From an uncultured Pelagibacteraceae bacterium (GTDB lineage Bacteria; Pseudomonadota; Alphaproteobacteria; Pelagibacterales; Pelagibacteraceae): a stretch of DNA of 64,000 nt. The stretch covers positions 1 to 64,000 of the forward strand of contig CACILM010000002.1 of NCBI GenBank assembly GCA_902587515.1, given 5' to 3'. Below are positions 15,162 through 24,024 of this stretch, one piece after another. The first letter of the stretch is position 1. Every line of letters begins with the position of its first letter. The position numbers and the translations under genes were made by a program. Below the pieces are notes generated by a model. It had not been told where the DNA came from and ran no database searches. It was given only the letters and a program-made list of their open reading frames with translations.

Positions 15162-17006
15162 ATGAAAAACATTCAACTTACTTGTGCTCATGCACTCGTT
15201 AAATTCCTTACAAAACAAAAAATTTTAATTGACGGAAAGAAAGAACCATTATTTCCAGGTGCATTTGGAATTTTTGGACACGGTAATGTAGCATGTTTAG
15301 GACAAGCACTTGAAGAAAATCAAAAAGAGCTTCCTACTTGGAGAGGTCATCATGAGCAAAATATGGCCCTTACAGGAATAGCTTATTCAAGAGCCAAAAG
15401 AAGAAAACAAATCTTTATTGCAACAAGTTCAGTTGGGCCTGGTTCTACAAATATGATTACTGCAGCAGCTGTTGCAATGAGTAATAGACTTCCAATTTTA
15501 TTTTTACCTGGGGATACTTTTGCTAATAGGATGCCGGATCCAGTTTTACAACAGGTTGAGCATTTTAATAATCCTGGGATTACTCAAAATGATGGATTTA
15601 AACCGGTAGTTAGATACTTTGATAGAATTACTCGTCCTGAGCAAATAATTTCTACTTTACCTCAGGCAATTGAAGTTATGCTTGATCCTGCCGATTGTGG
15701 CCCTGCTTGTATTTCTTTAAGTCAAGATGTCCAAGGCGAAGTATTCGATTACCCTGAAGAATTTTTTAAAGAAAGAGTTCACTCTATTAGACGTCCACGT
15801 CCAGATGATTATCAAATAAAAAAAGCAGCCGAGGCAATTAAATCCTCAAAAAATCCAATAATAATTTCAGGAGGAGGAGTATTTTACTCTGATGCAATGG
15901 ATGAATTATCTGAATTTGCAAAAAAACATAATATACCAGTAACACAAACCGTCATGGGTTATTCTACTATGAAAAGAGATCATTCTCACTTTTTAGGACC
16001 AATAGGTGGCCTTGGCGGTAAAGCTGCAAATAACATGGCAAAGAAAACAGATTTAGCTATAGCAATAGGTACTAAGCTAGCAGATTTTACTACAGGATCT
16101 TGGGCAAATTTCGAAAATCCAAATTTCAAACTTGTATCTATTAATGCAGCTAGATTTGATGCAAATAAACATATGGCACAAGCTGTAGTTGGTGATGCTA
16201 AGGTTTCATTGTCTGAATTATCTTTAGTTCTAGGAAGTTGGAAAGCAGAGGATAGCTGGAATAAAAAAGCACAATCAGAATTAAAAAATTGGAATGAATA
16301 TGTAGACAAAGAAAGCGGTACTACTAATCAAAAATTACCTAGTTATGCGCATGCAGTTGGTGCAATTTATAGAAATTCTGATCCATCAGATATAGCTGTT
16401 ACTGCGGCAGGCGGTTTGGTAGGAGAAGTTGTACAAGTTTGGCGACCTAGAGAATTAAATACTCATGAAACTGAATGGGGTTTTAGTTGTATGAGTTATG
16501 AAATTTCAGGAGCGCTGGGGATTAAAATGGCAAACCCTGATAAAGATGTTATAGCGTTCGTTGGAGATGGATCATATTTGCTTTACAATTCAGATATTTA
16601 CAGTTCGGTAATTACTAATAATAAATTGATTATAATAGTTTGCGATAACGGTGGTCATGCAGTTATTAATAGACTGCAATTGTATAAGGGAGGTAAAGAA
16701 TTTAATTGTTTGTTAAAAAGTTCTAAAACTCCTAATCTTGTTCCAGTTGACTTCTCATCTCATGCAAAAAGTATGGGCGCAGAGGGAGAACAAGTGAACT
16801 CAATATCTGAACTAGAAGAAGCCTTTAAAAGAGCAAAAAAATCCAAGAAAACGTATGTTATAAGTATTCATACTGATGGATATCAATGGTTAGAGGGTTC
16901 TGCTTACTGGGAAAGCCCTACTCTTTCAATACCAACGACTAAGGAGAATGAAAGAGCCCTAAAAGAACACCTAGAAGGGAAGAAAAAACAAAGAAAAGGT
17001 GTATAA
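15162..17006 (+). CDS. iolD: 3D-(3,5/4)-trihydroxycyclohexane-1,2-dione acylhydrolase IolD
   Basis: 614 aa thiamine-diphosphate enzyme. GHGNVACLGQAL and WRGHHEQNMAL (about 64-70) match the IolD version of the N-terminal ThDP domain, and the C-terminal ThDP/Mg motif runs from VGDGSYLLYNSDIYSS (about 467) to CDNGGHAVINRLQ, a near-diagnostic IolD sequence. It hydrolytically opens the ring of the inosose dehydration product to 5-deoxy-glucuronate. iolE and an iolG-like gene lie 6-8 kb away, but iolB, which uses the product, is not in the window. Followed eight bases later by a Gfo/Idh/MocA dehydrogenase. Confidence 0.94.
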   Translation: MKNIQLTCAHALVKFLTKQKILIDGKKEPLFPGAFGIFGHGNVACLGQALEENQKELPTWRGHHEQNMALTGIAYSRAKRRKQIFIATSSVGPGSTNMITAAAVAMSNRLPILFLPGDTFANRMPDPVLQQVEHFNNPGITQNDGFKPVVRYFDRITRPEQIISTLPQAIEVMLDPADCGPACISLSQDVQGEVFDYPEEFFKERVHSIRRPRPDDYQIKKAAEAIKSSKNPIIISGGGVFYSDAMDELSEFAKKHNIPVTQTVMGYSTMKRDHSHFLGPIGGLGGKAANNMAKKTDLAIAIGTKLADFTTGSWANFENPNFKLVSINAARFDANKHMAQAVVGDAKVSLSELSLVLGSWKAEDSWNKKAQSELKNWNEYVDKESGTTNQKLPSYAHAVGAIYRNSDPSDIAVTAAGGLVGEVVQVWRPRELNTHETEWGFSCMSYEISGALGIKMANPDKDVIAFVGDGSYLLYNSDIYSSVITNNKLIIIVCDNGGHAVINRLQLYKGGKEFNCLLKSSKTPNLVPVDFSSHAKSMGAEGEQVNSISELEEAFKRAKKSKKTYVISIHTDGYQWLEGSAYWESPTLSIPTTKENERALKEHLEGKKKQRKGV

Positions 17007-17014
17007 ACTTTTTA

Positions 17015-18172
17015 ATGGGAAAAGTTTATAAAGTCGGTCTAATTGGCTGCGGTCATATAGCTGAAACTTATTTTAGGGCGCATAAATATTTCAATAATTT
17101 TAAGATAATTAAATGTGCTGATATTAACAAATTTGCAGCTCAAAAGTGCGCAAAAACTTATAAGATAAGTTCAGCATCAGTTAATGAATTACTTAAAGAT
17201 AAAGAAATTCAAGTTATTCTAAACTTAACAATACCTAATGCACATTATTTAATAGCTAAAAAATCATTACTTAATGGTAAACACGTTTATTCTGAAAAAC
17301 CATTGGCGGTTTCATTCAAAGATGGGAAAGAACTTATAAAAATAGCAAAAAGAAAAAAACTTTTCATAGGAAATGCTCCTGATACTTTTTTAGGTGGAGG
17401 CAATCAAAAAGCAAGAGAACTTTTAGACAAAAAAGTAATAGGTAAAGTGAAGTTTGGTACAGGAATATTTGCCTATCCAGGAATACAATCCTATCATCCT
17501 AACCCAGAGCCTTGGTTTGCTAAAAAAGGAGGAGGACCAGTTATAGACATGGGTCCATATTATTTAACTGCTTTAATAAATTTATTAGGCCCAGCTAAAG
17601 AAGTAACAAGTATAAGCTCAATAGGGGTAAAAAAACGAACTATCGGTATAGGACCAAAAAAGGGTAAAAAATTTAAAGTGGAGTGTCCCACAACTTACTT
17701 TTCTACTATAAAATTTCATAATGGGACAATAATTAGATTAACTTTATCTTTTGATGTTATTTCTCATCTAAGGAACCACATAGAGCTTTACGGAGACAAC
17801 GGTTCTATGATAGTTCCAGATCCAAATATGTTTGGTGGATCGGTTTTAATCAGTAAAAAATTAGGTAGCTCATGGAAGAGTCACCAAACAAACAAAATGT
17901 CCTTGGGAAAAATTAATATAAGATCTCAAAGTTCTAGAGCAAATGAGTCTCCTACTAACGCAAATTATAGAGGCGTTGGGTTATCGGAGATGATAAATTC
18001 AATTCAAAATAAGAAAACACATAGATGTAACGGAAATTTATCTCTTCACGTTTTAAATATTATAGAAGCAATTCATTTATCTGCAAAAAATAACAAAAAA
18101 CAAAAAATTTCTGTTAAATGTGAAAAGCCGAAACCATTTTCAAATAAAGAGATTAATTCAATTCTTAAATAG
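17015..18172 (+). CDS. Gfo/Idh/MocA oxidoreductase (cyclitol or sugar dehydrogenase)
   Basis: 385 aa. Rossmann motif GLIGCGHIAETYF at 8-20, the catalytic-loop SEKPLAV near 94-100 and GGGPVIDMGPYYLTAL with the conserved Asp/Tyr near 180. The family oxidises sugars or inositols with NAD(P). It follows iolD by eight bases, so it most likely handles another inositol isomer or a related sugar feeding the same pathway. It differs clearly from the iolG-like gene at 22072 (different length and loop sequences). It ends convergently with the ROK kinase gene, overlapping eight bases. Confidence 0.85.
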   Translation: MGKVYKVGLIGCGHIAETYFRAHKYFNNFKIIKCADINKFAAQKCAKTYKISSASVNELLKDKEIQVILNLTIPNAHYLIAKKSLLNGKHVYSEKPLAVSFKDGKELIKIAKRKKLFIGNAPDTFLGGGNQKARELLDKKVIGKVKFGTGIFAYPGIQSYHPNPEPWFAKKGGGPVIDMGPYYLTALINLLGPAKEVTSISSIGVKKRTIGIGPKKGKKFKVECPTTYFSTIKFHNGTIIRLTLSFDVISHLRNHIELYGDNGSMIVPDPNMFGGSVLISKKLGSSWKSHQTNKMSLGKINIRSQSSRANESPTNANYRGVGLSEMINSIQNKKTHRCNGNLSLHVLNIIEAIHLSAKNNKKQKISVKCEKPKPFSNKEINSILK

Positions 18173-19064
18173 AACTTTGCCTACTCAAAATAGCAGCACC
18201 TCTTACACCGCTTGCGTCTCCATACTTTGGTTTTAAAAATACTGTTTTAAGATTTGGTTCATTTATAAAAGATGATGTTTTTTTTTTAATTTGATCTAAA
18301 AAATCTATTTCATTAGAAATTCCACCACCAAAAACAATAGCATCTGGATCAAGAGTTGTTACTATAATTACCAAACATCTTGCTAAAATATCCTTATACT
18401 CATTTATGAATAAAGTGGAATTAGTATCCTTTTTTCTATATCTGCTAAAAATTTCTTTTGCTGAAATCTTTTCATTAAATTGTTCATTAAATCTTTTTTC
18501 TATTGATTTGCCAGATAGATAACCCTCTAGTCTATTAGAAAAATTCAAAATTTTATCAGATTTTAAGTTTGGAGTATTTGTAAGTGGCATTTGATTTAAG
18601 CTCCATTCCCCTCCCAAACCATTTGCTCCAGATATTATTTTTTTATTTATTACTAGACCACCACCACAGCCTGATCCTAATATAATTCCAAATACTGTTT
18701 CATAATGACTAGCTGATCCATCAAAAGCCTCGGATAAACAAAAACAATTAGCATCATTTTCTGAGAGAAAATTATTATTTATTTTTAATTTTAAATCTTT
18801 TATTAAGTTTTTATTATTTAACCATTGAGAGTTATGTGCATTTTTAATTAATCCTGTCGTTTTATCTACTGCTCCAGGATGACATATACCTACATTAAAT
18901 TTACCAGAATTTTTTTCTAATTTCTTAACGATTTCAGTTATTGAAATTATAGTGTTTTCGTAATCTTTAGGTGTTTGAACTCTGTCTCTTTTTAATTCTA
19001 CATTATTATTATCTAGAAGAACGTACTCTATTTTGGTTGCTCCTAAATCTATTCCTATTTGCAT
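18165..19064 (-). CDS. ROK family sugar kinase without the zinc motif
   Basis: 299 aa. IGIDLGATKIEYVLLD at the N-terminus is the phosphate-1 motif, followed by GICHPGAVD, NDANCFCLSE with the catalytic Asp, and the ROK signature region GSGCGGGLVINKKIISGANGLGGEW. The usual CxCGxxGC zinc loop after GGEW is missing; LNFSNRLEGYLSG stands in its place. It is the last gene of the ABC operon, overlapping the ATPase gene by one base, as frcK follows frcBCA in rhizobia. It probably phosphorylates the imported sugar; a role as the missing IolC is only possible. Confidence 0.87.
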   Translation of the reverse strand: MQIGIDLGATKIEYVLLDNNNVELKRDRVQTPKDYENTIISITEIVKKLEKNSGKFNVGICHPGAVDKTTGLIKNAHNSQWLNNKNLIKDLKLKINNNFLSENDANCFCLSEAFDGSASHYETVFGIILGSGCGGGLVINKKIISGANGLGGEWSLNQMPLTNTPNLKSDKILNFSNRLEGYLSGKSIEKRFNEQFNEKISAKEIFSRYRKKDTNSTLFINEYKDILARCLVIIVTTLDPDAIVFGGGISNEIDFLDQIKKKTSSFINEPNLKTVFLKPKYGDASGVRGAAILSRQSSI

Positions 19065-19858
19065 TAATTAGCTGAAGATCTGTTCATTTCTTGAAGTTCA
19101 ACTTCTAATTTATTTAATTCTTCACCACCTGCCATCATACTTAAAAGTTTTTCTCTAGAGATATCTTTTTTTTCATATGTGCCTAAACTTTTTCCTCTAT
19201 TTAATACTGTAAAACTATTTCCGACTGGATAAGCATGATGAACGTTATGAGTTATTAAGATTACTGCTAATCCCTGAGAAGCGGCTTTAACTATATATTT
19301 TAAAACAACTGAAGCTTGATGTACTCCAAGAGCAGAAGTAGGCTCATCTAAAACAAGAACTTTTGCTCCAAAATATATAGCCCTACTTATTGCTAAACAC
19401 TGTCTTTCACCACCCGACATTGTTCCGACTGCCTGAGATGGATCTCTAACATCAATACCTATCTGCCCCATTCTTTCGGCTGCTATTTTATTTGCTTTTT
19501 CTATATCAAATGTTTTGAAAAATGGTGGACCTTTCATTGGCTCTCTTCCCATAAAAAAGTTTCTTGTTACACTCATTAAAGAGACTAAAGCTAGATCTTG
19601 ATATACAGTAGCTATGCCCATATCTAATGCATCTTTGGGACTGTCAAATATTGTTTTTTTTCCCTCAACTATAATTTCACCTTCATCGGGCCTGTGTACT
19701 CCAGCTAATGTTTTAATTAAAGTTGATTTTCCTGCACCGTTGTCACCAAGAAGACACATAATTTCACCTTTTTTTAATTTCATAGTTACATCTTTCAAAG
19801 CTATTACTTTCCCAAAAAATTTACTTATATTATTAAATTGGACTAAATAGTCGGACAT
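19064..19858 (-). CDS. Sugar ABC transporter ATP-binding protein (FrcA-type)
   Basis: 264 aa single-ATPase subunit. Walker [10 protein letters not shown] (38-46), Q-loop VYQDLAL near 86-91, signature MSGGERQ (147-153) and Walker [11 protein letters not shown] (167-176). The short single-domain form matches FrcA/fructose-type importers rather than the double-domain RbsA/MglA. It powers uptake through the adjacent permease. Genes touch: permease stop and ATPase start share base 19858, and the kinase start shares 19064. CUT2 subfamily transporters carry monosaccharides, including inositol. Confidence 0.94.
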   Translation of the reverse strand: MSDYLVQFNNISKFFGKVIALKDVTMKLKKGEIMCLLGDNGAGKSTLIKTLAGVHRPDEGEIIVEGKKTIFDSPKDALDMGIATVYQDLALVSLMSVTRNFFMGREPMKGPPFFKTFDIEKANKIAAERMGQIGIDVRDPSQAVGTMSGGERQCLAISRAIYFGAKVLVLDEPTSALGVHQASVVLKYIVKAASQGLAVILITHNVHHAYPVGNSFTVLNRGKSLGTYEKKDISREKLLSMMAGGEELNKLEVELQEMNRSSAN

Positions 19859-20985
19859 TATTTGCTTTCTGTTACCTTTCTTCTTATATAATTATTAAAG
19901 ATTACTGCAATCAACATCATTGCTCCTAAAAAAACTTTAAACCAGTCTGTATCCACATCAGTATAAAATATCCCCATTGATACTGTTCCAAAAATCAAAG
20001 CTCCGAATGCTGCACCTATTGCTGAGCCATAACCCCCAGTTAATAAACAGCCTCCAACAACTGCAGCTGCTATAGCTTCTAATTCCTTTAAAGTACCACG
20101 CATTGTATCAGCTGAACCAGCGTCTAAAACTTGAATAGTAGCAAAAATAGTTGCTGCTACTGCTGTACCTATAAATAAACTTATTTTTACTCTACCAACT
20201 GGAACTCCTACATTGTTAGCACCATTTTTATCTCCTCCAGATGCAAATATCCAATTTCCGTATCTTGTTTTCATTAGTATCCATGTTGTAATAATTGCTA
20301 AAGCTATGAACCATATTACAGATGGCGGTATTCCTGTGGCGAGTGGAGTTCCATCAGTTCTCAATGCAATCAGATTCATCGAACCTAACCAAGTAAAAAC
20401 CCATTTAAAAGTATCAGTTGCAAATATCCATGCCAATGGATCATCTTCGATTAAAACTCTTAGGCCTGGAACTTGAGTCCGACCAGTAATCAATCTTGTT
20501 ATAGCTAAAGTTGCACCTCTTAAAATGAAAAGCATTGCAAGAGTAACGATAAATGATGGCAAGCCTGTTCTTACAACTAATATTCCGTTAAAATAACCTA
20601 CTAGTACTGCCATTGAGAATGCAAAAATAATACTCATCCAAAGTGGCCATCCCCAATAAATTGCTGGAATAGCTATACATATACCTGCAAATCCAATCAT
20701 TGATCCAATAGATAGATCGAATTCTCCTCCTATCATTAACATAGCAGCGGCAATAGCTATTATTCCAAGATTTGCAGAAACATCTAAGAAATTTAAAACT
20801 CCGTAAGCACTGAACATCCCCGTATCTCCGGCAACGATACCAAAGAATATAAAAACTAGTATTGCTCCACCTAGAGCGCCAAGCTCGGGTCTATTTAATA
20901 ATAATCTTAATTTAGAAACTTTTTTGAGTCTTTCATCCTGATTGAAGTCAGTTTTTGTTTCAATGCTTTTAGTTTTTGTAGACAT
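19858..20985 (-). CDS. Sugar ABC transporter permease (FrcC-type)
   Basis: 375 aa integral membrane subunit of a CUT2-type importer with about ten hydrophobic segments after a polar N-terminus of about 30 residues. Typical motifs are [17 protein letters not shown] near 80-96, [14 protein letters not shown] near 150 and [24 protein letters not shown] near 305. The insert between about 180 and 230 (periplasmic [15 protein letters not shown] region) also occurs in FrcC-like permeases. Separated from the binding-protein gene by a strong hairpin (21002-21035) that may set a lower expression level. Confidence 0.93.
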   Translation of the reverse strand: MSTKTKSIETKTDFNQDERLKKVSKLRLLLNRPELGALGGAILVFIFFGIVAGDTGMFSAYGVLNFLDVSANLGIIAIAAAMLMIGGEFDLSIGSMIGFAGICIAIPAIYWGWPLWMSIIFAFSMAVLVGYFNGILVVRTGLPSFIVTLAMLFILRGATLAITRLITGRTQVPGLRVLIEDDPLAWIFATDTFKWVFTWLGSMNLIALRTDGTPLATGIPPSVIWFIALAIITTWILMKTRYGNWIFASGGDKNGANNVGVPVGRVKISLFIGTAVAATIFATIQVLDAGSADTMRGTLKELEAIAAAVVGGCLLTGGYGSAIGAAFGALIFGTVSMGIFYTDVDTDWFKVFLGAMMLIAVIFNNYIRRKVTESK

Positions 20986-21001
20986 ATTAAAAAACTTAAA
21001 A

Positions 21002-21035
21002 AAAAAGGCCTAGTGATTATTCACTAGGCCTTTTT
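21002..21035 (-). terminator. Strong hairpin between binding-protein and permease genes
   Basis: A perfect 15-bp stem (AAAAAGGCCTAGTGA with TCACTAGGCCTTTTT) around a TTAT loop, ending in a T-run on the minus strand as an intrinsic terminator. It lies 11 bases past the stop of the periplasmic binding protein and 17 bases before the permease start. In sugar ABC operons such a structure lets most transcripts stop, or protects them, after the abundant binding protein. Confidence 0.85.
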
Positions 21036-21045
21036 AATATTTTTC

Positions 21046-21969
21046 TTATCTATAACCTTGAGCAGCCCATTTTATTACATCCTTCGCATTATTAGGAGTA
21101 ACAAAACCAGGTCCTGTCATTACAACACCAGCTGGCATTGTTCCATATCTCATATATTGAGAAAAGATAGCTATAGGTAAATAACCTTGTAAATACTGTT
21201 GTTGGTCAATTAAGAATTCAACTTTTCCAGCAGCAGCAGCTTTTAGCATTCCTGGCGACATATCAAATGTACCAAGTTTAACGCTTCCAACTTTACCAGC
21301 AGACTCTAATGCTTTTAGAGCAGCTTCTCCTGCAAGACCAGCTCCTAAAGTCAAAATAGTGTCATATCCACCACCTAATTTAGCAGCTACAGCTTTTTGA
21401 ATTTCAGTCGGGTCATTTGATGTACCTAATATGTCTACAGATCCACCAAAACCTTTTTTGAAACCAGCACATCTTCTATCCAAAGCGACGTTACCTACTT
21501 CGTGGTTAACACATAGTGCTTTTTTACCACCAGCAGCTTTCATTTTTTGTCCGCCACCTACGCCAGCTTCAAACTCTGTTTGACCTACGTGAGCACTAAT
21601 ACCTAGTTTCATATAGTCGTCTGAACCTGAATTCATAGAGATTACTGGGATACCTGCAGATATTGCAGCTTTAACAGATTTACCTAAAGCGGCAGCATCT
21701 GGTAAAGTTATCACAATACCTTTTGGTTTTTGAGAAACAGCATTGTCAATTAATTTTGCCATTTCGACCATGTCGAATGTTGCTGGGGCTGTGTATTTGC
21801 AAGATACTTTCATATCTTTACAAGCCTTATCAACTCCATTTTTTGCAACAGACCAGAAAGGGTCATTTGCTTGTCCATGAGACACAACAATAATATCTAC
21901 TGCTAGAGCAGCTACTGACATCATTGCCCAGCTCATTAGAGCAGCAATAGTTAAGTATACTTTTTTCAT
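21046..21969 (-). CDS. Periplasmic sugar-binding protein of the ABC transporter
   Basis: 307 aa from ATG 21969; an earlier in-frame ATG at 22005 would add 12 polar residues before the signal peptide and is less likely. A GAGGGA ribosome site (21977-21982) sits seven bases before the chosen start. Residues 1-22 are a signal peptide (MKKVYLTIAALMSW, cleaved near ALA). The mature part has the periplasmic-binding type 1 fold: VVSHGQANDPFWSVAKNG, GIVITLPDA, AAISAGIPVISMNSG, VNHEVGN. It is a CUT2 (ribose/fructose/inositol-type) receptor; the surrounding iol genes favour inositol, without proof. Confidence 0.92.
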   Translation of the reverse strand: MKKVYLTIAALMSWAMMSVAALAVDIIVVSHGQANDPFWSVAKNGVDKACKDMKVSCKYTAPATFDMVEMAKLIDNAVSQKPKGIVITLPDAAALGKSVKAAISAGIPVISMNSGSDDYMKLGISAHVGQTEFEAGVGGGQKMKAAGGKKALCVNHEVGNVALDRRCAGFKKGFGGSVDILGTSNDPTEIQKAVAAKLGGGYDTILTLGAGLAGEAALKALESAGKVGSVKLGTFDMSPGMLKAAAAGKVEFLIDQQQYLQGYLPIAIFSQYMRYGTMPAGVVMTGPGFVTPNNAKDVIKWAAQGYR

Positions 21970-22071
21970 GATTATTTCCCTCATTTGTTTGTTAAATGTG
22001 CGCAATTAAAACAAAAAATTTGTTAAAATACAAAAGGAAAAAAAACACATACAACTAGAGGTAGTTAAAAA

Positions 22072-23067
22072 TTACTTTAATTTTACTACCTTTTTTTGCT
22101 TTAAAGATTGATATGCAGCATTAGCAATTTTTAAAGCTAAATAACCATCTTTGAAAGTTGATCTAGGTTTTATTCTATTTTTATGAAGAGAAATTAGTTC
22201 ATTCAATTGCAAATTATAAGCTTCTTTGTATCGTTCAATAAAAAAATTTAAAAAAGGTTTTTGAGAATGGGATTGATTTGAATTAAATATCTCTGTGGCC
22301 GTCCTCTTTTGGTTGCCTGATAAAAGCATTCCTTTTTTTCCAAATAACTCAACCCTTTGGTCGTATCCAAAAGAACAATGTCTAGAATTTGTGATTACAC
22401 ATATTACACCTTTCTTTGATTTCATAGTAACAGCAGCTAATTCATGATCTTTGATTTTTTTGTAAAAATTTTCAAATGAGCTTACCGATGAACTTATTTC
22501 GGAAATTTCATCATTATTTAGATAATACCTGCATAAATCAAAATCATGAATCATCATGTCTCTGAAAATACCTCCAGAAGATCTAAGATAAGTCTTTGAA
22601 GGAGGTGCTGGATCTCTACTCGTGATTATTATTTTTTCCAATCTTCCTATTTTACCCTTTTCTAAATCTTTTTTAATTGAGTGGTGGCTAGGATCAAATC
22701 TTCGATTAAACCCCATCTGTATCTTCGAATTATTTTTCTTAACTTTTTTAAAAGTTTTAACAATTTTATTTATATTTAAGTCTAATGGTTTTTCACAAAA
22801 AATAGTTTTATTGTATTTGATGCCCTCTTCGATGAATCTGATATGAGTATTTGTAGGGCTAGAAATGAAAATAATATCTACTTTTTTGTCTGAGAATATT
22901 TTTTTATAATCTTTTTCAATTTTACAATTGTAAAGATTTTTAGCTTTTTTTCTAAGTTTATCAATTTTTTCGTATACATAGAGCAGATTAAGCGTTTTAT
23001 TAAGATATATATTTTGAGCATGCATTTGCCCAATTCTACCAAAACCCAAAAGTGCTACATTGATCAT
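22072..23067 (-). CDS. iolG: Inositol 2-dehydrogenase-like Gfo/Idh/MocA oxidoreductase
   Basis: 331 aa. NAD-binding GFGRIGQMHA (8-17), the EKPLD motif near 95, and SGGIFRDMMIHDFDLCRY near 165-182 with the catalytic Asp-His pair typical of IolG. The family oxidises myo-inositol to scyllo-inosose with NAD+. It heads the leftward ABC operon (66 bp plus start region before the binding protein) and diverges from iolE across 57 bp, so uptake, oxidation and dehydration genes share one regulatory spacer. The specific inositol isomer is inferred from context. Confidence 0.86.
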   Translation of the reverse strand: MINVALLGFGRIGQMHAQNIYLNKTLNLLYVYEKIDKLRKKAKNLYNCKIEKDYKKIFSDKKVDIIFISSPTNTHIRFIEEGIKYNKTIFCEKPLDLNINKIVKTFKKVKKNNSKIQMGFNRRFDPSHHSIKKDLEKGKIGRLEKIIITSRDPAPPSKTYLRSSGGIFRDMMIHDFDLCRYYLNNDEISEISSSVSSFENFYKKIKDHELAAVTMKSKKGVICVITNSRHCSFGYDQRVELFGKKGMLLSGNQKRTATEIFNSNQSHSQKPFLNFFIERYKEAYNLQLNELISLHKNRIKPRSTFKDGYLALKIANAAYQSLKQKKVVKLK

Positions 23068-23124
23068 AAATTCTTTTGTAAGTTAATTATTTATAATATA
23101 AAATATTATTACTTTCTTAAAACT

Positions 23125-24024
23125 ATGTCGATAAGATTAGGAATAGCACCCATTGCATGGAGTAACGATGATATGCCTGAATTAGGTGGAAAAACTCCAT
23201 TGGAACAATGTTTAAAAGAAGCAAGTATGGCAGGTTTTACTGGAATTGAATCTGGCGGAAAATTTCCAATGAATTCGAAAGAACTTATTCCTAAGCTTCA
23301 AAAAGAGAACCTTAAATTATGCTCAGGTTGGTATGGAGCTCAACTATTAAAAAGATCACCTAAAGAAGAATTTAAACTTATGCAAAAACAACTTAAATTA
23401 TTTAAAGATTGTGAGGCACCTTGCATGGTTTTTGCTGAAGTAACAGACTCAGTCCAAGGAGATCCGATAACACCGTTATCAAAAAGACCTAGATTGAATA
23501 AAGATGATTGGAATAGATTTATTAATTCGATAAACGAAATTAGTAAAATGATGATAGATGAAAATATGCCATTAGCTTATCATCACCATATGGGAACTAT
23601 AATAGAAACTGAGGAAGATACTTCTAGACTTATAGAAAATACAAAGGATACAGTTAAATTATTAGTAGATACTGGACATATGTTGTTTGCTCAAGGTGAC
23701 TCTATTAAATTAGTTGAAAATTTTTACGATCGTATAATTCATGTTCATTGCAAAGATATTAGAAAAGATATTTTAGAACAATCACTTAAAAATGATGCTA
23801 CATTCAGACAAGCATTTTTAGATGGAGCATTTACTGTACCAGGTGATGGATGTATTGATTACATTCCTTTCTTAAATGCTTTAAAGAAAAAAAATTATTC
23901 GGGATGGCTCGTAGTTGAAGCAGAACAAGATCCTGCTAAAGCAAATCCATTTGAATATGCAAAAATAGGTTTCAACTATTTAAGTAAAACTGCAAAACAA
24001 TGTGGTTTTGAAATTATTAATTAA
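23125..24024 (+). CDS. iolE: Inosose dehydratase IolE
   Basis: 299 aa from ATG 23125; the same frame is open back to an ATG at 23014, but those 37 residues are unlike the family, overlap iolG, and precede the natural start MSIRLGIAPIAWSNDD. TIM-barrel isomerase/dehydratase motifs: GFTGIESGGKFP, LAYHHHMGT near 155 with metal His, LLVDTGHMLFAQGD, IIHVHCKDIR and the C-terminal Glu in VVEAEQDP. IolE dehydrates scyllo-inosose to trihydroxycyclohexanedione, the IolD substrate. It ends convergently with the next leftward gene, overlapping four bases. Confidence 0.95.
   Translation: MSIRLGIAPIAWSNDDMPELGGKTPLEQCLKEASMAGFTGIESGGKFPMNSKELIPKLQKENLKLCSGWYGAQLLKRSPKEEFKLMQKQLKLFKDCEAPCMVFAEVTDSVQGDPITPLSKRPRLNKDDWNRFINSINEISKMMIDENMPLAYHHHMGTIIETEEDTSRLIENTKDTVKLLVDTGHMLFAQGDSIKLVENFYDRIIHVHCKDIRKDILEQSLKNDATFRQAFLDGAFTVPGDGCIDYIPFLNALKKKNYSGWLVVEAEQDPAKANPFEYAKIGFNYLSKTAKQCGFEIIN

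Noticed and set aside
23014-23124. Upstream extension of iolE
   Set aside because: The 37 residues are antisense to the iolG start, unlike IolE, and precede a canonical N-terminus.
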